DNA of 64,000 nt from Dyadobacter sp. CY345. GTDB lineage: Bacteria; Bacteroidota; Bacteroidia; Cytophagales; Spirosomataceae. Of this stretch, positions 9,432 through 17,836 are shown in pieces. The notes beneath the pieces were generated by a model. It did not search any database. It was not told the DNA's origin and worked only from the letters and a program-made list of their open reading frames with translations. The stretch lies in assembly GCF_021502725.1 (NCBI RefSeq), contig NZ_JAKFFS010000002.1, forward strand, positions 558,001-622,000. Direction: 5' to 3'. The position numbers and the translations under genes are program-made. Each line of letters begins with the position of its first letter. Positions within the stretch are counted from its first letter, which is position 1.

Positions 9432-10235
9432 ATGGCAAAGAAGAAAACACAAAGCAGCATATTAGCGAAACCTGATTATTTGAAACCCTTACCTGCCAAA
9501 GGCTGGGCAATTATTGCGGGCGTTGTTTTGGTCATTGGGGCGTTGGTATGGTGGCGCGACAAGAAGGATGAAAACCAGTGGACCTACATCGCGAAAGCTG
9601 GTATAAAACTTCCGTTAAAATACGCCGTGCATGGGATCGACGTGTCGCACCATAATGCCCGTATCAATTGGGACAAACTGAAAGAATCCAGAACTGAGGA
9701 GATGGGGATCGATTTTGTTTACATCAAAGCCACCGAGGGGGCTACCCATTTAGACAGAGAATTTCAAAGAAACTGGAAGGAAGCCAGGCGGATCGGCATG
9801 AAACGCGGCGCATATCATTTCTACAATCCACGGGTAATGTCGGACCGCCAGGTTGCAAACTTTATCGGTCAGGTTGAATTATTGCCAGGCGATCTTCCAC
9901 CTGTCCTCGACCTCGAAACAGATGCCCGAAAACCGAATGATATTATCGTGAAAGGCGTTAGGAACTGGCTCGTTCTGATTGAAAAACATTACGGCGTCCG
10001 CCCGATCATTTATGTCAATGAACATTTTTACAAAAAATATATAGCCGGCAATTTCGATGATTATCCGCTCTGGCTGGCTGGTTATTCCCGAAACCACATT
10101 GACGATCTGGCTTCTGATGCCCATGTGCTTTTCTGGCAGCACAGCGAAAAGGGCTGGGCAGTCGGTATTCGCGGTTTTGTTGATTATAATGTTTTTCTGC
10201 ACGAGAGTGGGGATTGGGAAGCTTTGGGGGAATAA
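9432..10235 (+). CDS. glycoside hydrolase family 25 muramidase (lysozyme), membrane-anchored
   Basis: About 267 residues from the ATG at 9432. A basic N-terminus (AKKKTQS) is followed by one membrane segment near residues 25-42 (GWAIIAGVVLVIGALVWW) and then a GH25 TIM-like barrel. Seen: GIDVSHHNARINW at the start of the domain, FVYIKATEG, GAYHFYNP and PPVLDLETD; the family's catalytic acidic pair lies in this last DxE-type strand. The C-terminus LFWQHSEKGWAVGI...DYNVF fits the closing strands. The enzyme cleaves the MurNAc-GlcNAc bond of peptidoglycan; with an N-terminal anchor it likely acts in the periplasm on the cell's own wall. It is monocistronic. Confidence 0.9.
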   Translation: MAKKKTQSSILAKPDYLKPLPAKGWAIIAGVVLVIGALVWWRDKKDENQWTYIAKAGIKLPLKYAVHGIDVSHHNARINWDKLKESRTEEMGIDFVYIKATEGATHLDREFQRNWKEARRIGMKRGAYHFYNPRVMSDRQVANFIGQVELLPGDLPPVLDLETDARKPNDIIVKGVRNWLVLIEKHYGVRPIIYVNEHFYKKYIAGNFDDYPLWLAGYSRNHIDDLASDAHVLFWQHSEKGWAVGIRGFVDYNVFLHESGDWEALGE

Positions 10236-10385
10236 TTGTTCTGAATCTAAGCGTGATCTATATGTTATTTTAAACTTATTCTTGGTTTATTCAAAATTTG
10301 ATTAAAATAGTATAGAAGAACTTGGTTTATGTTTACCTATTGTTTCTACATTGTGCTCCGAATTACATCAGCACTATTTTTAAAT

Positions 10386-10613
10386 ATGAACCTGACAAAA
10401 TATCTGGAACGTTTCGACCGGTTACATCACTTGATCGGTAAAAAGTCGACTGGCACCCCTGCCGAATTAGCTGAAAAACTGGATCTCTCCAAAAGGGCGG
10501 TGTATGAATACATACGTATCATGAGGGAAATGGGAGCCCCGATTGCCTTTTGCCATGTCAGGCAAACCTATTATTATGAACGTACTGTCGGGTTTATTAT
10601 GGTTGCAACGTAA
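10386..10613 (+). CDS. small HTH protein at the head of the GG-peptide cluster
   Basis: About 75 residues from the ATG at 10386; the 19 upstream in-frame residues are hydrophobic and non-conserved in character, so they are left out. The protein is one winged-helix HTH (HTH_11-like): LIGKKSTGTPAELAEKLDLS and then KRAVYEYIRIMREMGAPI, followed by a beta wing (QTYYYERTVGF). To my knowledge, proteins of this size and layout often accompany double-glycine peptide clusters in Bacteroidota, so it is a candidate pathway regulator. No effector domain is present. It is the first gene in the same direction as all genes to 21.97 kb. Confidence 0.75.
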   Translation: MNLTKYLERFDRLHHLIGKKSTGTPAELAEKLDLSKRAVYEYIRIMREMGAPIAFCHVRQTYYYERTVGFIMVAT

Positions 10614-10754
10614 TGAATTAGGCCATGTTTAGTCCAGCCGTTTTTATCTTTTATTAATAGGGTAAACCAACCAACAGGTGCGCAAGAAAAGACGAAGATG
10701 GTAGCAGTGCAATCGAAGCATAAGCCCTCGAACAATCAAACACACACACTTAAC

Positions 10755-11315
10755 ATGACTATTCATTTCAAATATTTGATGCTGCATTTTATTGGGTTTG
10801 TCAGAAATCCAAATGATCCTGATTATATAGTCCTAACGGAAAGACAAAAGCTTTTACATATTTGCTTTTACTTTCTGTTCATATCTATGGGCATTAGTTT
10901 GATTGTTTTTGGGCTGCCTTTGGAGATTGCAGAAAAATTAGGATTGTTTGACGAATTAGTGGAAAAAGATATAAATGTGGGCATAATTGTTAAAACAATT
11001 ACAGCGATCATTCTGGCCCCATTTATCGAAGAAATCATGTTCCGGTTTTGGTTAGGATATTTTCGGCATTGGAACTATTTCAAATGGTTATATTATATCT
11101 CAGCACTGCTCTTTGGAGGGATTCATATTTTCAATTACCAAATCAATAGTTCTCACTATCTCTTCATTCCATTCATTACCATGAGCCAAACTTTCGGCGG
11201 GTTAATGCTGGGTTACATCCGGATTATTTATGGTTTTTGGTATGGCGTATTGTTGCATGCTTTGTTCAACAGCCTTGTGATTGGAGGCTATTTTATTTTT
11301 GAGAACCAATTTTAA
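10755..11315 (+). CDS. CPBP (Abi) family intramembrane metalloprotease, copy 1
   Basis: A 186-residue polytopic membrane protein. The start at 10755 is chosen because it aligns the N-terminus (FKYLMLHFIGFVRNP) with the KNI-x-x-FYRNP start of the three paralogues further on. CPBP motifs are intact: EEIMFR (E92, E93, R97), the second motif with H124 (GGIHIFNY) and LLHALFN with H168 and N172. Proteins of this family include CAAX-type proteases and bacteriocin immunity or processing factors. Position beside GG-leader peptides suggests a role in peptide maturation or self-protection (inference). It is shorter than, and divergent from, copies 2-4. Confidence 0.82.
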   Translation: MTIHFKYLMLHFIGFVRNPNDPDYIVLTERQKLLHICFYFLFISMGISLIVFGLPLEIAEKLGLFDELVEKDINVGIIVKTITAIILAPFIEEIMFRFWLGYFRHWNYFKWLYYISALLFGGIHIFNYQINSSHYLFIPFITMSQTFGGLMLGYIRIIYGFWYGVLLHALFNSLVIGGYFIFENQF

Positions 11316-11324
11316 ACAGCACCC

Positions 11325-11747
11325 ATGATGTTATCATTTTATTTCAAAAAGATCGGGTACGGGATTGTGATCCTGTCGTTGGTTATGTTTTTTTTCGTCA
11401 TGTTAAATTTTGACTTCTTTTCACCATTGATGGAGACATGGGTTGGTGTCTTGAAATGGTTTGGCCTTAGTGGATTGATATTGGTTACTGTTTCCAGAGA
11501 GAAAAATGAGACTGCTGAAATCGAAAGGTTAAGGTACCGTTGTTTCTTTCAGACGTTTTTTGGAGCATTTATCAGTATCGTTGTGTTTTCCCTTTCTAAC
11601 TTACTCGTCACGGACGATGTGGTCAGTATGGATAAAGCCCTGAGTTATCTTAAAGACAATGACCTTTTTAAATTTTCAGTTATTTTTTTGACTTTACATT
11701 GTAGTACCTTTAGTTCACAACTGAAAAAAATGACCCGTATCAACTAA
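11325..11747 (+). CDS. small polytopic membrane protein of unknown function
   Basis: A 140-residue protein with hydrophobic segments around residues 12-30, 43-57, 75-95 and a weaker one near 118-130, separated by short charged loops (SREKNETAEIERLRYR). I recognise no family. It starts 9 bases after the CPBP copy 1 stop, so the two are likely co-transcribed. An ATG pair (MM) opens the frame. Small membrane proteins in this position of peptide-bacteriocin loci are often immunity proteins; that is inference from position and size only. Confidence 0.6.
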   Translation: MMLSFYFKKIGYGIVILSLVMFFFVMLNFDFFSPLMETWVGVLKWFGLSGLILVTVSREKNETAEIERLRYRCFFQTFFGAFISIVVFSLSNLLVTDDVVSMDKALSYLKDNDLFKFSVIFLTLHCSTFSSQLKKMTRIN

Positions 11748-11991
11748 TTATAAAGTAATCTACTAAGTGGATATTTATTCAATTTGTTGATAATGAGTGT
11801 TTAATGAAATGTGATTTATTTTGTAACCAAAAAAAACGATATTTTTAAAAATATTTTACAAAAATATCACCGGTGCAATTATAGTGCACTGGCGTTGTTT
11901 AGCTTTACGACATCATCATTAAAATGCTGTTGGCCAACTGAATCAGGTGATGAGTTTTAAGAATCTTTTTTCACTTTAAATTTTTGAAATT

Positions 11992-12177
11992 ATGGAGTCT
12001 TTCGAATTTGAAAACACGGATTTGGTCTCTATGTCTTGCATTGAGTTGGAAGAAACAATAGGCGGTGTTATTTGGCCAATTCTCTGGCCTATTCTCGCAG
12101 CAGGTTTGTTGGCCGGGGTTATTGCAGACTGGGATGATTTTAAGGCTGGTTTGTCTGGGGAATGTCCTAAAAAATAA
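11992..12177 (+). CDS. double-glycine leader peptide 1 (bacteriocin-like precursor)
   Basis: A 61-residue precursor. The leader ends at G24-G25 and carries the C39-peptidase consensus spacing (SCIELEETIGG, with hydrophobics at -4, -7 and a Glu at -8 type positions). The predicted 36-residue core begins VIWPILWPILAAGLLAG, a strongly hydrophobic Trp/Pro repeat, continues with DWDDFKAGLSG, a motif I associate with GG-leader peptides of Bacteroidota, and ends ECPKK. It precedes a second GG peptide by 33 bases. Likely cleaved and exported by the PCAT/HlyD pair downstream. Antimicrobial action is inference; a signalling role is possible. Confidence 0.78.
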   Translation: MESFEFENTDLVSMSCIELEETIGGVIWPILWPILAAGLLAGVIADWDDFKAGLSGECPKK

Positions 12178-12210
12178 AACCTTATTGTATTTACTTAAAT
12201 TACAAATCTT

Positions 12211-12408
12211 ATGAAAGATTCAGTGCAAAATTCGTCTGTTGACAATGCTATACTTGAAATGGACTTATCCGAATTGCTATTGATAGAAGGAGGAACCTTC
12301 GGATATGATGTTGGTATGTTGTTTAGATTCGCCCACTTGGTTGTTACACAAGGTGCTCAAAGCGCGTTGAGTGATTATGCCATGGCTAAGGCTAAATGCG
12401 GTTGTTAA
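12211..12408 (+). CDS. double-glycine leader peptide 2 (bacteriocin-like precursor)
   Basis: A 65-residue precursor with a 28-residue leader ending LSELLLIEGG, a textbook GG leader for C39 peptidases. The predicted 37-residue core starts TFGYDVGMLFRFAHLV and ends SDYAMAKAKCGC, with a Cys pair at the C-terminus. The core is amphipathic and unlike peptide 1, so the two could act together as a two-peptide (class IIb-like) bacteriocin; that pairing is inference from adjacency and size. No lanthionine or other modification enzyme is encoded nearby, which suggests an unmodified peptide. A hairpin lies 10 bases after the stop. Confidence 0.78.
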   Translation: MKDSVQNSSVDNAILEMDLSELLLIEGGTFGYDVGMLFRFAHLVVTQGAQSALSDYAMAKAKCGC

Positions 12409-12417
12409 TGTAAATGG

Positions 12418-12443
12418 GTAGTGGAGTCTTTTAGCTCCACTAC
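12418..12443 (+). terminator. hairpin directly after the two precursor-peptide genes
   Basis: A perfect 9-bp stem (GTAGTGGAG with CTCCACTAC) and an 8-base loop, followed by TTAAATA with no strong U run. It is likely a weak or partial terminator, or an mRNA 3'-end stabiliser, separating abundant peptide mRNA from the downstream membrane genes. Confidence 0.55.
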
Positions 12444-12503
12444 TTAAATATACACGACCGCTTGAATTATTTATAATGAATTTTTTTTATTTAATATTCT
12501 AAT

Positions 12504-12641
12504 ATGCATATTTTGGAAACTCGAAAAATCAATAAACAACTCGAAAATTTCTTATATATGTTACTAGGTATAGCACTTGGACCATTTGTATCCAAGGTTT
12601 ATCCTATAATCAAAGGCTTTATAATTTCCTTGTTTCAATAG
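12504..12641 (+). CDS. micropeptide 1 of a three-member family
   Basis: A 45-residue open reading frame in the gap between the GG peptides and CPBP copy 2. A charged N-terminus (ETRKINKQLEN) is followed by one hydrophobic stretch (FLYMLLGIALG) and the tail GPFVSKVYPIIKGFIISLFQ. The tail aligns without gaps to the tails of two other small frames at 18796 and 20940 (shared pattern G-[RP]-[FL]-x-x-[KR]-x-YP-x-IK-x-[WF]-[IV]-[IFL]-[ST]-[LF]-F). This conservation is the main evidence that it is translated. There is no GG site. It could be a small membrane peptide, a toxin or an immunity peptide; the function is unknown. Confidence 0.6.
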   Translation: MHILETRKINKQLENFLYMLLGIALGPFVSKVYPIIKGFIISLFQ

Positions 12642-12749
12642 TGTTAATCTGGACAATAAAATATAAAAATTTCTCCGAATTCTAGCTTCAAATCTACTCG
12701 GACTAGCTTTGTAAGCTCGAATAGAATCTTAATATTGGAGTAATTATCT

Positions 12750-13493
12750 ATGATTAAAAATATCATCACATTTTACCGGAATCCTTACTCTTACTTGAAC
12801 AAAGGTCAGAGTGATTCTGTAAAAGAGAGAATCACTTTAATGAAAGACGCATTTATGGTCTGCATTGGCTCCACTTTGGCGCTTGTCATACTGATAACAA
12901 TTATTGAAATCATTTTGAGATATTGTTTTAACACTTCAATAGCTAGAAATTTGAATCATAACAGAAATGAATTTAGATCAGCTAATTCTTCTGGTTGGGT
13001 TAGTTTCATGAAGATATGTTTATTGGGGCCATTTAACGAAGAGTTTCTTTTTAGATTATTACTAATTACCAAATCGCAGATTTGGAATATGATTATTTTT
13101 TTGATCCTTGTTGCGTACCTGATTTCGAATCTCTTTTATTTCCAAATTTCATTCGTGTGGTATCATGTTATTATTCTATTGATTTTTGTCGGAATTCTGA
13201 TCAGTAATCGGGTTAATCATTCTGATAACCAACCGATTTTTGAGAAAAAAAACTACAACTATTTATGTTGGGTATTAATCCTGAGTTTCAGTATGATACA
13301 TTTAGGCAATTTCGTTCCATTGAACTGGTCGGTTTTTTATCTATATCCTGTATACGTTCTGCCTCAGTTTATATATGGCATTGTCTTCAGCTATTTGGCC
13401 ATAAGATATAACTCAATGATATGGCCTTTCCTCTTACATGCTGGCATTAATTCAGCGGCTGAAATTTATAAGTTTTTGAATGATGCTTCTTAA
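12750..13493 (+). CDS. CPBP (Abi) family intramembrane metalloprotease, copy 2
   Basis: A 247-residue polytopic membrane protein. CPBP motifs are complete: NEEFLFR (E97, E98, R102), FSMIHLGNF (H184) and LLHAGINSA (H230, N234). The N-terminus KNIITFYRNPY and the segment YLYPVYVLPQF are shared with copies 3 and 4, showing recent paralogy. It is likely an integral cytoplasmic-membrane metalloprotease; in bacteriocin loci such proteins serve immunity or processing. It is followed after 29 bases by copy 3. Confidence 0.8.
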   Translation: MIKNIITFYRNPYSYLNKGQSDSVKERITLMKDAFMVCIGSTLALVILITIIEIILRYCFNTSIARNLNHNRNEFRSANSSGWVSFMKICLLGPFNEEFLFRLLLITKSQIWNMIIFLILVAYLISNLFYFQISFVWYHVIILLIFVGILISNRVNHSDNQPIFEKKNYNYLCWVLILSFSMIHLGNFVPLNWSVFYLYPVYVLPQFIYGIVFSYLAIRYNSMIWPFLLHAGINSAAEIYKFLNDAS

Positions 13494-13522
13494 TGCTAAG
13501 TACTTCACAAAATTAGACATCC

Positions 13523-14254
13523 ATGATAAAAAACATATTTCAATTTTATCAAAATCCATACGCCTTCTTTAACACAGGCAACAAAGAATCTTTAAGAGAG
13601 AAAGTGATAGTCTTAAAAAGAAGCTATCTCTTCTGCCTTGGCGCAGGGGTTTTAATTATTTGTATGATCATGGGGGTAGATAATTTCTTGGAGTCAAAGT
13701 TCAGTATTTCTATTTATGAAAATCTATCCCGAAATAGAAATTCATTTTGGACTTCCCACTCCCGCATAAGCAGTTTTGTTCAAATGTGTCTGATTGCGCC
13801 TTTTATTGAAGAATGTATTTTTCGTCTGCCTCTTTTAACGAAGTCTCATCTTTTAAAATGGGTCATTAGTTTTATTTTTATACTGTATTTTTTTTCAGGA
13901 AGCTTTCAACTCGATGTATCTTTCTGGTGGTACTACGCCGTGTTAATTATCATTTTCGGAGGGATAATTATTTTTAAAAATGATGATCCTCAACCGATTT
14001 TCGGTCAAAAAAAATATAATTATTTATGCTGGATTTTGACTATTTCTTTCGCGATGCTTCATGTCACCAACTTTTTGCCTTTGCAAGGTGACGTTTTTTA
14101 TTTGTATCCTCTTTATGTCCTTCCGCAATTTGTTCGTGGTGCAGTTCAGAGTTATTTGACAATCAAATACAAATCTATACTATGGCCTTTTTTTTTACAT
14201 GCATGCATTAATGCAACGTCCGAGCTAAGCAGGTTGGTAACAGCTGCTTTTTAA
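13523..14254 (+). CDS. CPBP (Abi) family intramembrane metalloprotease, copy 3
   Basis: A 243-residue paralogue of copies 2 and 4 with intact motifs: IEECIFR (E96, E97, R101), FAMLHVTNF (H180) and FLHACINAT (H226, N230). The N-terminus reads KNIFQFYQNPYAFFNTG. The tandem arrangement with copy 2 points to local duplication. It lies 27 bases before the exporter gene and is likely in one transcript with it. As for copy 2, whether it processes the peptides, degrades incoming peptides or has another role cannot be told from sequence. Confidence 0.8.
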   Translation: MIKNIFQFYQNPYAFFNTGNKESLREKVIVLKRSYLFCLGAGVLIICMIMGVDNFLESKFSISIYENLSRNRNSFWTSHSRISSFVQMCLIAPFIEECIFRLPLLTKSHLLKWVISFIFILYFFSGSFQLDVSFWWYYAVLIIIFGGIIIFKNDDPQPIFGQKKYNYLCWILTISFAMLHVTNFLPLQGDVFYLYPLYVLPQFVRGAVQSYLTIKYKSILWPFFLHACINATSELSRLVTAAF

Positions 14255-14281
14255 TCCATTAGATAATACGAAACAAATACT

Positions 14282-16496
14282 TTGACCACACGCACCCTCA
14301 TAAAACAACACGACATCACCGACTGCGGCGCAGCCTGTCTGACTTCGGTTGCAGCTCATTATAAATTACACCTTCCAATCGCCAGGGTGAGGCAGTACGC
14401 CGGGACTGATCAGAAAGGCACCAACATGCTGGGGCTTATCGAGGCTGCCCAAAAGCTGGGTTTTCAGGCCAAAGGTGTAAAAGGAACGGTTGAAAATATC
14501 GCGAAAATTCCTTTGCCTGCAATTGCTCATGTTATTATCAAAAAGGAACACCAGGCCGTTGCAACGAATGCGGGCACCGGTCTTCACCATTATGTAGTGC
14601 TGTATCGTATAAAGGACAAGAAAGTCACCTACATGGATCCGGGTGATGGGAAATTGCATACAAAATCCTTTGATGAATTCAAGCTGTTGTGGACTGGTGT
14701 TTTGATGATCATGCTTCCGTCAGAAGAGTTTAAGGCAACTAATCAGCGGATTTCGGTCATGCACCGCTTCTGGACCCTTGTCAATCCGCACAAAAGTGTC
14801 ATGGTGCAGGCGTTATTTGGTGCAGCTGTGGCAACCTTACTTGGCTTATCTACCTCCATATATATTCAGAAAATAACCGATCATGTCCTGCCCTCAGCTA
14901 ACATGAACTTGCTACGTTTATTGAGTGTCGGTATGTTGCTCATCCTGGTATTACAAACCGTAGTGGGTACCATAAAAACGGTTTTTGTTTTCAAAACCGG
15001 TCAGCAGATTGATGCGCAGCTAATTTTGGGATACTACAAACATTTGCTTACGCTTCCACAGCAATTTTTTGATACCATGCGGGTGGGAGAGATCATTTCC
15101 AGGGTCAATGACGCAGTGAAAATCCGGTCTTTTATCAATGAGACCGTTCTGGATCTGGTCGTGAACGTGTTTATTGTGCTGTTTTCTTTTATGCTGATGT
15201 TTACGTATTACTGGAAACTGGCGCTGATTATGCTGGCTATCATTCCGTTTTACGTGTTTTTCTATTGGATATCCAACCGGATTAATAAACGTCTTCAGCG
15301 GAAACTTATGGAGGACGCCGCTGAGCTGGAGGCACAGCTGGTAGAATCGCTAAATGCAGCTTCGACCATCAAACGATTTGGTATGGAGGCTTATGCCAAC
15401 TATAAAACGGAAACACGGTTTATTCAGCTACTCCGAACCATTTACAACTCCTTCATGTCGTCACTATCGGTCGGTACTGCCAGTGGGTTTATTTCACAGC
15501 TATTTACGATCATTTTGCTGTGGGTTGGTACTTCGTTTGTCATGACCAATGAACTGACGGCTGGTGAGCTTTTTTCTTTTTACGCATTGATCGGTTATTT
15601 TACCGGACCTGCCGGCAGACTTATTGGTGCGAACAAAACCATACAGGATGCGTTGATTGCCGCTGACAGGCTTTTTGAGATTATGGATTTGGAACGCGAA
15701 AAAACAGAACATAAAATCGAGCTCACGAGGGATATGGTCGGGGACATCAATCTGGAAGATGTTACTTTCAGATATGGAACGCGCGCCATTATTTTTGAAC
15801 AATTGAACCTTACGATTAAGAAGGGTAAAATTACGGCGATCGTGGGAGAGAGCGGCTCGGGTAAGTCGACGCTCATTTCATTACTTCAAAATTTGTATCC
15901 ATTAAAAAATGGACGGGTCAGTATCGGTGATTTTGATATTCAGCATCTTAGTAACGAAAGTTTAAGAAAGTTGGTTAGTGTCGTTCCGCAGCAGATTCAT
16001 CTTTTCGCGGCAACTGTCCTGGAAAATATTGCCCTTGGAGAATTTGAGCCTGATATGAAGAAGATACTCTATTATGCCCGAAAATTGGGTATTCACGAAT
16101 TTATCGAAGAGTTGCCCAACGGATATATTACCGAACTTACTGAGAACGGTAATAATTTGTCGGGAGGACAACGGCAGCGTCTGGCTATTCTACGCGCCCT
16201 ATACCGCGAACCTGAGATTATTATTTTTGACGAAGCGACATCGTCTCTGGATACCATTTCAGAACGATATGTGCAGGACACGATCAAGTCACTTTGTGCG
16301 GTTGGAAAGACGGTCGTCCTCATTGCCCATCGCTTATCCACAGTTCCGGGAGGCGGATGAGATTATCGTAGTCCATAAGGGAAAAGTTATCGAAAAAGGG
16401 ACTCATGATACACTGTTGGTCGAAAAAGGGCAGTACGCTTCACTGTGGAGCCAGCAAAGTGGTGTATCGGTATTTGAAACAAATCATGTAAATTAA
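14282..16496 (+). pseudogene. peptidase-containing ABC exporter (PCAT), frameshifted near the C-terminus
   Basis: A bacteriocin ABC transporter that cleaves GG leaders and exports the core. Order: C39 peptidase (Q9, catalytic C15 in DITDCGAACL, His in LHHYVVL near residue 103, D119 in MDPGDG), six-helix ABC membrane domain (about 160-450), then the nucleotide-binding domain with Walker A GESGSGKST (about 521), LSGGQRQR (about 626), Walker B IIIFDEATSSLD and the H-loop IAHRLSTV (about 682-689). The start is TTG at 14282. Right after the H-loop the frame is lost: one extra base at 16346/16347 gives an early stop at 16360, while the next frame continues READEIIVVHKGKVIEKG to 16496. Repaired, the protein would be about 737 residues, a normal PCAT length. 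Either a real inactivating mutation or a sequencing error. Confidence 0.85.
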
Positions 16497-16510
16497 TCCG
16501 GAAGCCAGGT

Positions 16511-17674
16511 ATGCAGCAACAACTTTTCCCCTCGAATGTCCTTGAAAACAGTATAGAAGGGTATTTGCCGCGTGTGGCAGTCAGGAGCCAGTGGATATAT
16601 GGCGTAACCATTTTTGCTATTTTGCTCACCTTGTTTTCGCTCCCGTTTTTATACATTGATATTTCTGTCCAAAGCGTTGGTAGTCTCCGAACTGCAAACG
16701 AGAAAACAGAACTCCGTTCGCTGGTCAATGGTGTCATCCAAAATGTAACGGTCATTGAAAACCAGACGGTCAAAAAAGGAGAAATGCTTTACGAGATAAG
16801 TTCGCAGGAATTATCTTCACGGATACAGCTAAATAAGGATCAGCAAGAGCAGATAAACACGTTTATCCATGATCTGGAAAAACTGGTCAAACTTGATAAG
16901 GCTGGTTTATACACAGAACAGGTTTTCAAAACTTCGCTTTACGCGCAACAATTCTTTTCCTTCCAGTCGAAAATGCAGGAAAATTTATTTCACCAGCAAA
17001 AAATCAAAAAAGAGCTGGACGCCGATAGAAAACTTTTTAAGGAAAAGGTGATTGCGATGCGCGAATTTGACAGCAAAGAATTCGAACATACGCAGCTGGT
17101 TGCACAGTATGAATCTGTTTTTCGTCAGCAAATGGGGCAGTGGCAGTCCGATTTGAGTAATCAGCGAGCAAACTTGCAGCAATTACATGCAGAGGAAAAA
17201 CAGCTTGCAGAACAAAAGAAAAACTATGCAGTCAGTGCGCCGGTTGCAGGAACAATGCAGCAAATCTCAGGAAAGTACGTGGGTAGTTTTGTACAGGCGG
17301 GTGAGTCTTTGGGCATCATTTCTCCCGACGATTCCCTGGTTATCGCCGAATGTTATGTTTCGCCGCAAGACATAGGACTTATCAAAAAGGGGCAGCATGT
17401 TTTATTTCGTATGGATGCTTTTAACTATAATGAATGGGGTATGGTAAAAGGTAGCGTGGTGGATATTGCCCGGGATTTTACAATTATGCAGGATCAGCCC
17501 GTGTTCAAAGTCAAATGCTCTTTGGATCAGAAAAGGCTGAAATTGAAAAACGGTTATCAAGTTTTGCTTACCAAGGGACTAAGTCTTCGCGCTGAATTTG
17601 TGATTGCCAAACGTAGCTTATATCAGTTGATTTATGACAAAGCGGATGATTGGTTAAATCCTTTGGATGGGTAG
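16511..17674 (+). CDS. HlyD-family membrane fusion (adaptor) protein of the peptide exporter
   Basis: A 387-residue periplasmic adaptor. One membrane segment is near residues 28-48 (WIYGVTIFAILLTLFSLPFL). A first half lipoyl-like domain follows (VNGVIQNVTVIENQTVKKGE), then a long coiled-coil hairpin (about residues 100-235, Gln/Lys/Glu rich), the second lipoyl half (YAVSAPVAGTMQQISGKYVG) and a beta-barrel domain (ECYVSPQDIGLIKKGQHVLF). It starts 14 bases after the exporter's restored stop, so the two form one unit that spans the periplasm. No TolC-type outer-membrane channel is encoded in the cluster, so one from elsewhere must be used. Confidence 0.9.
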   Translation: MQQQLFPSNVLENSIEGYLPRVAVRSQWIYGVTIFAILLTLFSLPFLYIDISVQSVGSLRTANEKTELRSLVNGVIQNVTVIENQTVKKGEMLYEISSQELSSRIQLNKDQQEQINTFIHDLEKLVKLDKAGLYTEQVFKTSLYAQQFFSFQSKMQENLFHQQKIKKELDADRKLFKEKVIAMREFDSKEFEHTQLVAQYESVFRQQMGQWQSDLSNQRANLQQLHAEEKQLAEQKKNYAVSAPVAGTMQQISGKYVGSFVQAGESLGIISPDDSLVIAECYVSPQDIGLIKKGQHVLFRMDAFNYNEWGMVKGSVVDIARDFTIMQDQPVFKVKCSLDQKRLKLKNGYQVLLTKGLSLRAEFVIAKRSLYQLIYDKADDWLNPLDG

Positions 17675-17836
17675 TTTGTAATACACATCCGAACCTAATT
17701 CTTTATTTTTTTTATTCTGCTGAAAAATAAGCGCTTACAAGATAAGTGACCTTTCTTGTTATGTACAGAAATCAGTATTACACCTGAAATAGCAAAATAG
17801 TATAATCCGGAATTCTTTATGCAAACCACACTATCC

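Noticed and set aside
11992..12408. Lanthipeptide interpretation of the GG peptides
   Set aside because: There is no LanM/LanB/LanC or other modifying enzyme in the cluster, and the cores have few Ser/Thr/Cys in ring-forming arrangement.
16330..16365. Programmed +1 frameshift in the exporter
   Set aside because: There is no slippery run, no stop codon immediately at the shift site with a known recoding context, and no PCAT is known to me to use recoding; a mutation or read error is simpler.
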